DNA of 64,000 nt from Silene conica (taxonomy: Eukaryota; Streptophyta; Magnoliopsida; Caryophyllales; Caryophyllaceae), in assembly GCA_029255685.2 (NCBI GenBank), contig CM055312.2:68400792-68464791 (forward strand). The letters run 5' to 3'. The notes under the pieces are model-generated. The model searched no databases. It saw nothing but the letters and a program-made list of their open reading frames with translations, and was not told where the DNA came from. Numbering within the stretch: the first letter of the stretch is position 1; every line of letters begins with the position of its first letter. Position numbers and translations under genes: made by a program. Positions 55,107 through 64,000 of this stretch are shown here, piece after piece.

Positions 55107-56049
55107 TAAAAGACTTGAAGTGTACTTGAATAAGATCATATTATGCGAGATAATATGAGTCATAAGGAAACCGAAATTTGTAGGTTAAAGGATGTGAAGA
55201 TAGGGTATATTCACATAACAAACCATTAATACAAATTGATGTATGATCATCAAAGATTGTCTATGTGGAGCAGCAATAGCATATTGATTGTTCGCACATA
55301 ACAATCACTCTTATCGTTTGAGTTATTAATATTATTATTAACTCACAATTTATACTTTGTAAAATCCAAATGGGTTGTAAGAGACAATTTGAACCCCATA
55401 AGTGAACTGGATTACTTAGTATAGCCCATAGTCGCTTGTATGAGGTGACGTCTCGAAGCGACTAGAATGTGAGGCGATTGATGGCAAGTTCAAATGTCAT
55501 AGAGTCATATGGGATGACTAGTCGATCACATAGGCAGACTGTGTAACACTTTGTCGGGCATTTAGTGACCGCTTATAGAGTTATGGAAATTTTATAATTA
55601 GCCTGGTCGTGGCGAGAGCTACTATATTATTCACATAAGTCGATTCTTTGACTTGAGACTGTTCGCCCAAGGTGATGCAGCCTCAGATTGACTTTGATTT
55701 TAGCTCTACGATCAACCGTTAAAGGGGGTCAAATGGGCTTCTTTTGGGTCATGATGGACTGTGTTAGCGAAGGGAACAGTAGGACAGGAATTGTCCAACC
55801 CCTTGTCAGGGTTGTCTTAAATCTCAAGGCCACTCGAGGAGAAGTTTAACTGGAAATGCGTGGCCACGCTCGGAAGGTATCTATGGTAGATAATTCCGGT
55901 CAAAGCAGTTAAATCTCCAGATCGAGAAAAACCGCTCAAGATATGATCAAATGCAAGTACGACCTGGAAGACACCTTGCATTGAGTGGGAGATGACGTAA
56001 TAGGACAAGAGAATTGGTGACGCACACTTGTCGAGTACAAGTGGGAGAT
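55107..56049 (+). other. Element F 3' internal region and polypurine tract
   Basis: Resumes F after the CACTA insertion. No coding motif. It ends AAGTGGGAGAT next to the 3' LTR, a classic Copia polypurine tract. Confidence 0.85.
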
Positions 56050-57301
56050 TGTTGGGAAATGTGTCCTCAACAATTGTGCGATAACGACAGTGATAAAAAT
56101 CATTGTCATAAATCTTATGATATGAATATGCAAGGGACGATCCAATATTGATTTAGTCAACTGACCAACATTAATCGGTAATGATTGGCTGACTAGAGTT
56201 TAACATTACTGTCGTATGACGGTGGTAGTCAGTTGATCCCTTTAGGTCACACCTATAGGACAGACCCCTTAAACATACATATTGATTAATTGTATAGGAT
56301 ACGAATTAATCGATATTCTTAAAACCGTATATTGAGAATTCAGAGGTTGAATCTTAAAGTAAGATTTATATTTGAAATTGAAATGTGTCAATTGTCAATA
56401 TTAAACGATATTTTAGAAATATCAAGATTAGTATAATGAATGGTTCATGGTTATAACAAATGTTGTTAATATATCGTATCAACGATTATTATGATAACCA
56501 TATGTTGGGAGTAATTTCGAATTACTAAATAATTTGTTAAATATGATTTAATTAATTTAGAAATATTATTTATATGATAAATATATTTTAAATTAATACA
56601 ATTTAATTATGTCACATAGGATGTTGCATATTATACAATTATACAAATCACATTTTGTAAAATGAAGGTCCATCTTACATAATATGTGTCGTGTGATATT
56701 ATGTGAATATGGGTTGCTTGTAGTTGTATATAGATCTATTAGAAACATAATGATGTTGCCTTGATACACAAGTTGTAGGCATGCAACCCTAAGAGCATAA
56801 GAGACAAAAGAGCATCAAAATCTCTCTTATATGCTCTACTTACACGACACACACACAACCCCAACAAAACCTACTTTGTCTATAAATATATGTGAGCCAT
56901 CACATATTAACACGAATGCTTATGCTTATTTTCTAGTAAAAAGAAAACAAGTAAAACCTCCTAAATACTACTTAGATAATATTTGTAGTATACTAATAAT
57001 ATTATTATTAGTACACGGTTTTAAGATAACCTAATTCTGTCTCCTAGCTCGAGTTCGGTCTTTGGTGTTTAAGGGTAGGTCTTGGGTGCAACGTAAAGGA
57101 GGCAAGCTATTTTGGTTGCTCCGTGGAGGATCGTCCTAGCACTTATTTGGACCGTTTGTAAGGCCCTTTCCGTTATTATTCCGCATATATCCTTGCATGC
57201 ATAAGATCTTGAGTATAAATTAATATGAGATTAATTAAAAATGTACATAATTAGTAAGACTACATTATATGGTTAACTAGTATGACTCACGTTTTCCTTC
57301 A
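56050..57301 (+). repeat. Element F 3' LTR
   Basis: 1252 bp, pairing with 44740-45992. Confidence 0.95.
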
Positions 57302-57306
57302 CCTAT

Positions 57307-58090
57307 AATAATTATTACGTGTACTTATAACTTTTAATCAATTTACCTTCAGTATAAATTCAATATCATTCTTAGTTACTAAAGTGTATTTAACAAAAAT
57401 TGAACGAAATATTTAAATACTTATTGTTTACCTAATTATTATTACATTTACATTTATTATAGGTGTCGTATTATTTTAACCAAAAAAAATGTATGCACGT
57501 AAAGTATATTTATGTCAAATGTACATTATATTTTCATTGGAGGTACATAATATTTTCCTATATGACATGCCATGTATATAAATATATTTCAATGTTTGAT
57601 TTAACAATTTTTTTTAATTTTCTTCTCTATTTGATTTATTTTGCTTTTAAACTTAAGCATTTTATTAAATGTTAATTTTGTTTTAGCAAAAGATTATTCT
57701 TTTAATTTGGTGATTTTGTGAATACTACGCCTTGTTTGTAAATCTTGAAGGTTATTTTGTGAAACTTGGTAATGAGCGATATCGTTTAGTTATGAAGCTT
57801 CTTTTTTTCTTTTTTTTTTGCCAGTTTTCTTAGAGTATAAATAAGTATATATTATATTCCATAATTCATTAAATTTGTAATTTAATTAATAAAATAATTA
57901 TTATTACTCTTAAATAATATTCTATGATAATATTTCATATTTATTTAAATATATAACTCTAATACAACTAGGTAATCAACTACTATGATATTAATCACCC
58001 ATGTAAGTAGTAAAAACAACAATAATAGCAACTCGAGTAGTAAATATCATACTAGCAGCAATAGGGTAGTAAAATTAACGATAATAATTG
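57307..58090. other. AT-rich intergenic sequence
   Basis: No gene, repeat or element boundary recognised; long A/T runs. Confidence 0.5.
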
Positions 58091-58783
58091 CAGAGGTAGT
58101 GAAATAAAAAATAATGACAGCGGGAGAAGTGAAAGTAATAGACTTAGGGGTATTCAGAATAAATCCCACAAAGAGCGATCAGAGGAGTGAGATCCGTTCC
58201 CCGCAACGGTCCCACACATTACCTTTTTTTTATCTCAATAATCATATATCATACATTGATAACCATAATAAGACAGTATCGTCACAATCATCATCATACA
58301 GAAACTGAGTAGACAAACCCTACCTCAAACAATACAGCGGAATGACAAGCACAACCTTCCTACTAACGTTCCTCTATGAATCCTCCTCCTAAGGATTATA
58401 CAAATACGGATTACTCGCTAAACAATCATAATTTATGATATGAAAACGATAGGGTGACACTTACTTGGTAAAATGCGGATTAGGTAGATGATCGGCGCTT
58501 CTAAACTCTTATTAAGGCTTTGGCAAAAGGGGGGAAGAGAAAGGGATTGATGTGATTGCTTTTGAAATTTTTGATGTTTAAGGTAAAAATGAAAAAGGTT
58601 TTCAGATTTACTTTTCTAATTAATTGCGGTCTACCTCTGGAAAGACCCAATCGGCCGAGTAAGACCTACTCGGCCGAGTTGCACTTACTCGGCCGAGTCT
58701 GACCTACTCGGCCGAGTTTGACCAACTCGACCAAGTTGGTTCACAACTCAGCATACATAAAGGAGGGGTATTACAATTTATGA
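58091..58783 (-). mobile_element. Fragment of a Gypsy-type LTR (element H)
   Basis: On the minus strand the sequence starts TGTAATACCCCTCC at 58783, like the LTR starts of Tekay-type elements, and runs on without coding capacity. No second LTR, primer site or duplication was found, so it is a truncated or solo LTR with an uncertain left border. Confidence 0.5.
58649..58736. repeat. ACTCGGCCGAGT palindrome array
   Basis: Five 12-mers at 58649, 58668, 58687, 58706 and 58725. The middle three are perfect ACTCGGCCGAGT palindromes; the outer two are altered. All spacers are 7 nt, giving an exact 19-bp period. Confidence 0.95.
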
Positions 58784-58844
58784 GTTATGAAACTTTAAAA
58801 TAGTTTTAATTAATGGAAAATATAGTTTAATGCTAAATAGAGGT

Positions 58845-58874
58845 AGTCTGGTCGAAGCCGGGCACCCATACTAG
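58845..58874 (+). other. Helitron-like 3' terminus
   Basis: A short GC-rich hairpin (GTCTGG with CCGGGC, two G-T pairs), then ACCCATA and CTAG followed by T. This matches the hairpin-CTRR end of Helitrons. No matching 5' end was found. Confidence 0.4.
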
Positions 58875-60147
58875 TATAGTAATATATTATGTACCTCCAA
58901 TAAAAATAAAATGTACCCATCAATGTTACTCCACGTAAAATTTTAGTGACTCACTAAAATGCAATAATAATCCCTTTACTATAAAAGAAATAACATTTCA
59001 AGGCTTTCTATTGGCTATTGGAAATGAGGGAGAGAGGTACCCATATTTTACTCAAAATATTTAATTACTCTTTCTCCTAATCTTACCATGTGATTTCTCT
59101 CTCATTTATATATTTCTTCATTTAAGCATATTTCAAAATTTATTTTCGTATATTATATGTTTATATGATTATGTTATGTTTGTGGTTATATGTGATTATA
59201 TTATATGAAATGATGACGATTATTATAATAATGTAAAAGAGGCTCAAATATTCAAATTTAGAATTTTATCTACAAATAACACCAAATTCATGAAATTCAC
59301 TATAAAGTACAAACACATAAATTCTAATTATCAAATCTATATACATTTTTTTACAAATGGAAAGATGAATACATTCTTTTGTAAAAATAAAAAGGAAGAA
59401 TAATAATTAACTTTGGATGAATTCGCATAGAAAAATAATATTTAGGAGATTTTAAAAACAAAAGTAAAATTAAATAACAATTAACCTTCATATTATAATT
59501 CACTAATTTAGTATTGACTCACCTATCGTTTACAATGAACAAAATACAAAAAATATTTTCAGTAGAATAATTATTACTGATAAAATTTATGTGAAAAAGT
59601 CTTAAAATACTAAAATAACATAAAATTAATCAAGTTGCATATATATACTTCCAATTTTTTCTTAATATTTTGTGGTTTTAGGAAAATCCTGTAATTTGCT
59701 TATCTGAGCGAATTACTACAGAATTATACCGAATTAATACAAAAGCGACTTGTGAATTTGTTCGCTTGAATCAATTCGAAATTCGGAGGGGGTGGGTGAA
59801 TTTGGTGTCCCTATCAATATCTGTATCACGTTATTTGTGTAGTTATTATCTCGCATTTTTCGTTTTCTAAGCCTCTTTTGTTACGACTTACGACCCGTGC
59901 ATATTTTGCACGAAAATAAAAGTAGTATTACAATATAGAGATAATCCTTTATTCATACATAGTTTTGTTCATAAGATTTGATACATAATAGTCTCTCCTG
60001 TTCAAAATAATTTTCCACACTTTTATGATCGTCTATTCAACATATATCCCCTAATTTTTATTTTATTTTTCCTTTTTTACCTTTCCTCAATAGGAGAGAG
60101 TACTCAAAACATATATTCCGTTCAATAATCAATACCTAATTAATTAC
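58875..60147. other. Intergenic sequence downstream of the thaumatin-like gene
   Basis: AT-rich with no gene recognised. A hairpin CGTGCA-TATTTT-TGCACG near 59892 lacks other marks of an element end. Confidence 0.5.
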
Positions 60148-61785
60148 TCAAGGGCAAAAAGTTACGGAGTAATTAGTACCAGTAGGACAAGTAAAAGTAC
60201 TAGTAGCACCATCTTTAGGGTAACTATAAGCAGTAGGGCATGCATTCTTGAAATACTGTGAATACGTGGTTGGTCCACAGTTTCCTGAACTGCAACAATA
60301 TTGGGCTGTCTTGAAAACCTTGCAGGGGTTGTGACATCCGCCCGGGGCCTGTAGCTGACTTGGGCACTGCCCAATCAGGTTGGCCCGACAAGTCGGTTCA
60401 GAAGTACAACCATTGGATACTGGCAAGAATGTCATGGGCACGTTAAAACCATCGACTAACGATCAGGGGCGGAGCTAGCCCATTGGCTCCCTGGGCTATA
60501 GCCCTATAAGAATTTAGGATAAAATAAAATTTATTGTTAATAAAATCATATTATTATAATAGCACACTTGGTTGTGGGGATTGCAATAAGTTTTTTGTAC
60601 GTCCAGATGTCATGTGTTCGAATCCTACATTCAACAATTTTTTTTTCTCTTTTCTAAAATTGATTAAAATATCAGTGCATTTTTTTTTCTCTTTTCTAAG
60701 ATTCATTAAAATATCGGTGCATTTTAACCAAACAATAAATGTGTTATATCGTCACTTACGTGTCATAAAAATCAAGATTGTTTAAATTGTAGATCAGTAT
60801 ATAAATTTCATGTTGATAAAAATTTAAATCAATATTCCTTTCATATGTTCATATATGACGTCTTTCTTTTTTCGAAATGATTATATATCTAAACTCGGGT
60901 CAAGAAGGCTCCAAAAGATTTTGCTCTTGGGGAGACTTAAACCCGGGTCCTGAGAATTTCACCCAAGTTTTAACCACTAAACTCCACCCTTGCGGGCTAT
61001 ATATTTGACTTTGATTTTACAGAAATATATAGGTCGGATAATTATATAATTATATAAAGTAATTTAGTTACAGCAAACGACTTACAAAAGCATATAGTTT
61101 TTTTTATGAAAGAGATGAGTATTTTTTGGCAATTTCAAAATACTTAGTAATTAAAATATCTTTTAATTTGGGAAATGTGTTAATTTTTAGTAAAAGTATT
61201 CATATTATATTAATTTTTTCTGTAACATATATTAATGGATGGTTGAAACTTGAACGTAACAAGAGATTATTGTCAATCGGGAAGTACTTCTATTCAAATA
61301 AATAAATATTTTACTCGTAAACGGAATTGAATACATTATCATTTTGATCAGTAATATAGTGCAGATACCAGTTCTACAAAATTTTGTACCAAAAAAATGT
61401 ATTTGTATGTTAATTAAATTTAGCCCTATATAGTCTCGAATCCTGGCTCCGCCCCTGCTAACGATATGTCGAAATAGTCGAGGTTGTTGATTTGGCCAAG
61501 GGCGTATTCGGCTAGGGTGTTCGGTTGCGTACCAAAACTGGTGCACTGAAAGAGCCCAACGCAGTCTCCGGTGGTGCAGCGGAGCCCGTTAGGCCCGGTT
61601 GAGGTGCAACCTGTACGAGCCCAAATGCGGCCTACAGTCTGGTGCGGGTTAACGCTGATGGACCAGGTATCACCCTGGTTCATCTGTAGCCCGCCACCTG
61701 GAACAGCAGCGACCCAAATTGAGAAATTACAATTACTTTTAGTTGTGAATAATGTAACGGCGTGAATGTTCGTAGAACATGGATG
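60148..61785 (-). pseudogene. Thaumatin-like protein (PR-5 family) gene split by a hAT element
   Basis: The 5' part (from about 61766 down to 61458) encodes the mature N-terminus (SNCNFSIWVAAVPGGG, GRIWARTGC, NTLAEYALGQ, NLDYFDIS). The 3' part (60463-60148) encodes [49 protein letters not shown] and ends FCP-TGA. Together they hold 16 cysteines, the number that forms the eight disulfides of this family, and acidic residues where the cleft should be. The family is secreted and defence-related. The hAT lies mid-frame, and the frame matches across the insertion once the element and one 8-bp duplication copy are set aside. The 5' end is unresolved: an in-frame stop at 61786-61788 means the signal peptide is lost, frameshifted or in a separate exon. 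Confidence 0.9.
60464..61457. mobile_element. Non-autonomous hAT-type transposon
   Basis: 994 bp with inverted ends CAGGGGCGGAGCTAG at 60464 and CTGGCTCCGCCCCTG to 61457, flanked by the 8-bp duplication CTAACGAT at 60456-60463 and 61458-61465. The 8-bp duplication and short TIRs are hAT hallmarks. No transposase is encoded. The interior holds sequences resembling tRNA-type A and B boxes (for example TGTTCGAATCC near 60617). Confidence 0.92.
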
Positions 61786-61788
61786 TCA

Positions 61789-62611
61789 CTACGAGATATA
61801 AAATTAGGACGGAGTTGAGGTATAACTCATCTTTGTGGGTGGAGAAGTATGATATGCTTTTTTTGTTTCGAGTCTTCTCTTAGACTTTTCCATACTTGGA
61901 CAGTTGAACTTGATTAAATGTTCACCTCTCAATCATCATCTAAATTGTTGTCATTTATCTTTTACCAGAAATTCTTGCTTCAGACCGTCTTATTTCAAAC
62001 GGATCAAAATAATAAAAATGTAACCAAATAACAAAATGTTATATCGCAAATTAGTTATTCTTTACCCTGAAAAATAATGTTAACATTTTATCAAGAAATG
62101 GTGACATTTTATTGTAAAAATGGCTACAATAAGTCCGTCTGAATTTTAGACCAAAAGTGACGGTCTGAAATAAGAATTTGCATTTACCGAGTACTCGATT
62201 GCTTCTCAAAACTATTATTTTCCACAAGTTTAAAACCGATATTATCTTTCTAATAATAAGTCTAGTAGTAGAGAAATGGCTGGGAGAAATTGAGCGTGTC
62301 ATGGATACTTAGGAGTTGTTTACACTTAACAGTGTAAACATATGTTCCAGCTGCCGTTTACGACAAATGGGGCTTGTAAGTTGTAACTTGTTTGTACAAT
62401 AAATTAGCGCTAACAATTTTATCGCAAACTCAGCAAGTTGGATATTAAGTCATTGAACATAAAGTTATGTACTTAATTATGTTAAAAACAGCGTACAAAA
62501 TTTCCTGAGAATATACAAGGTTGTACGATATTATCGAATTTAATTGAGTTTATCTATTATTTTTTAATTTTTTTTTTAAACGTTATGGGTATATTTTAAT
62601 ATTTTGATATA
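61789..62611. other. Upstream region of the thaumatin-like gene
   Basis: No gene recognised. It could hold the promoter and a first exon of the minus-strand gene, but I see no convincing signal peptide. An inverted pair near 61980 and 62160 (CAGACCGTCTTATTTC against GACGGTCTGAAATAAG) suggests a small MITE of about 200 bp. Confidence 0.45.
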
Positions 62612-62641
62612 CTAGATTTCATGCCCGGGCGTTGCCCGGGT
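62612..62641 (-). other. Helitron-like 3' terminus
   Basis: On the minus strand CCCGGGC-AAC-GCCCGGG (7-bp perfect stem) is followed by CATGAAAT and CTAG, then T. The layout matches a Helitron 3' end inserted between A and T. Confidence 0.5.
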
Positions 62642-62980
62642 AATATGTTGATATGGTTTCAAAGTAATTATCGTAACAGTTAATTAATTTTCTTAAAATA
62701 CTTAGTATAATAGACATATATAGAGAATAATTCAATTATGATTGTTTATTATGACTAATGAAACATCATATGTATCAATTATCATCATCAATGGAACAAT
62801 ATGGAACTTTGAAAGTGCATGAAATCCCAATAGAAACGGAAACATGTACTTTCGATTCAATGGTCTTGGAAATACACTTATATATTACGCATCACTGTCA
62901 AAATAATTTTTTAAGCACATATATATTGTTATAATAACTTGTATACTTTCATTTGAGCGTCATCTTAAAGAAATTTTTTA

Positions 62981-63750
62981 TCAAATATTTCTAATATATG
63001 AAGATAGTTGAAACTCGTATTCTTTTAACATTATCTCGTATTTTCATTAGATCGTATTCTTTTTACTTTAGCACATATTCTTATCTTAATAGCTCGTATT
63101 CTTATCTTATTAGCTCGTATACTTTTTACATTAACTCGTATTTATATTTTAATAGCTCGTATTTTTATCTTATTAGCCTGCATTCTTCTTACATTAGCTC
63201 GTATTCTTTTTATATTAGTCCGTATTCTTATATACTCATATTTGTAAATTCGTGATCCTCATATATGCTCGTATGTTTTTTTTTACATTAGCTCGTATTC
63301 TTATCTTAATAGCTCGTATATTTTTACATTAGCTCGTATTTTTAGCTTAATAGCTCTATTAACTCACATTCTTCCGTTAATAGCTCTATCTTAATCAAAT
63401 ATTTCTAATATATGAAGATAGTTGAAACTCGTATTCTTTTAACATTAACTCGTATTTTCATTAGATCGTATTCTTTTTACTTTAGCACATATCCTTATTA
63501 TCTTAATAGCTCGTATTCTTATCTTATTAGCTCGTATACTTTTTACATTAGCTCGTATTCTTATTTTAATAGCTCGTAATTTTATCTTATTAGCCCGCAT
63601 TCTTCTTACATTAGCTCGTATTCTTTTTATATTAGTCTGTATTCTTATATGCTCATATTTGTAAATTCGTGATCCTCTTATATGCTCTTATGTTTTTTTT
63701 TACATTAGCTCGTATTCTTATCTTAATAGCTCGTATTCTTATCTTAATAG
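62981..63750. repeat. Tandem duplication with 414-bp period and short subrepeats
   Basis: TCAAATATTTCTAATATATG at 62981 recurs at 63395, and most of the intervening text repeats with scattered changes. Each copy is built from 20-25-bp variants of TTAGCTCGTATTCTTATC. Confidence 0.88.
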
Positions 63751-64000
63751 CTCTACGTCTCTACGCAAAACTTTTAGTTTACAATCAATTTATTGCTATT
63801 CAGATATAGATTCTTGTATTGTACTCCCGTGTAACGATATAGCATATTGGTACAATGTTATCGTAGGTAAACTTTTATGAAAGAGAGGTATCATGAATTG
63901 TATTAAAAAAAGTTGTAATCTAATAACCCATCAACGGTAAACTATACACGGTTAAAATATTTAATAGGTTTTGAAGATATCCCAAGTGGTGTTAGTCCAG

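Larger units (their letters stand above)
44740..57301 (+). mobile_element. Element F: gag-only Copia LTR element
   Basis: Bounded by CCTAT duplications at 44735-44739 and 57302-57306. LTRs are 44740-45992 and 56050-57301 (TGTTGGGAAATG to CGTTTTCCTTCA), with about seven substitutions and one indel between them. TGGTATCAGAGC follows the 5' LTR by 2 bp, and AAGTGGGAGAT precedes the 3' LTR. Only a gag frame is recognisable in the roughly 5.8 kb of internal sequence left after removing the CACTA insertion G. It starts 22 bp from the end of B. Confidence 0.95.

Noticed and set aside
59885..59925. Third Helitron end at the hairpin CGTGCA...TGCACG
   Set aside because: No CTRR terminus follows at the expected distance on either strand.
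62998..63255. Open frame rich in Ser-Tyr-Ile/Leu repeats
   Set aside because: It is a by-product of the AT-rich tandem subrepeats; no start context or domain, and the second repeat copy does not keep it.

Overview
This is plant nuclear DNA, almost certainly from a repeat-rich angiosperm; I cannot name the species. The signs are Copia and Gypsy LTR retrotransposons primed by tRNA-Met-type sites, a chromodomain-bearing Tekay-like Gypsy pol, an Athila/Tat-like gag, CACTA and hAT DNA transposons, Helitron-like ends, and a PR-5 thaumatin-like gene. No bacterial-type operon, CRISPR array or rRNA/tRNA gene was found.

Positions 1202-57301 are a stack of mobile elements whose borders can be placed to the base, because each has matching target-site duplications (TSDs). 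The oldest is a minus-strand Copia element, B (1202-44717, TSD AGTTA). Its 3' LTR was split by a second minus-strand Copia, A (1334-6859, TSD CATAC), which was itself hit by a 626-bp TRIM (3423-4048, TSD AGTTT). B's pol was split by a plus-strand Tekay-like Gypsy, C (8607-41813, TSD ACTAC). C was split between protease and RT by a minus-strand Athila/Tat-like element, D (11950-36406, TSD GTGGG). D's 3' non-coding part holds E (14737-30952, TSD TGCAA), a gag-only element in an LTR-internal-LTR-internal-LTR arrangement with an exact 6554-bp period. Hand-counted LTR divergence rises from inside to outside (E about 0.1%, D about 0.4%, C about 0.8%, B about 5%), as the nesting requires. Only 22 bp beyond B lies F (44740-57301, TSD CCTAT), a plus-strand gag-only Copia split by a 4.2-kb CACTA element, G (50881-55106, TSD TAA), which carries a captured piece of a beta-1,3-galactosyltransferase (GT31) gene.

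The last 6.7 kb hold a minus-strand LTR fragment with a palindrome array, two Helitron-like 3' ends, a thaumatin-like gene split by a 994-bp non-autonomous hAT (8-bp TSD CTAACGAT), and a 414-bp AT-rich tandem duplication. The two E gag frames are open from end to end; every other coding region seen here is broken by stops, frameshifts or insertions.

The signal I find most novel is in the E LTR: ten stem-loops with variable but mutually complementary arms around a conserved 20-nt core, with compensatory changes in an inner stem and G-U pairs that favour the element's sense strand. They are flanked by two copies of a GNRA-capped double hairpin. Element D separately carries 13 pairs of 12-bp near-palindromes, all 9 nt apart, two of them inside its gag reading frame. 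An unrelated LTR fragment at 58.7 kb has a 12-7 palindrome array.
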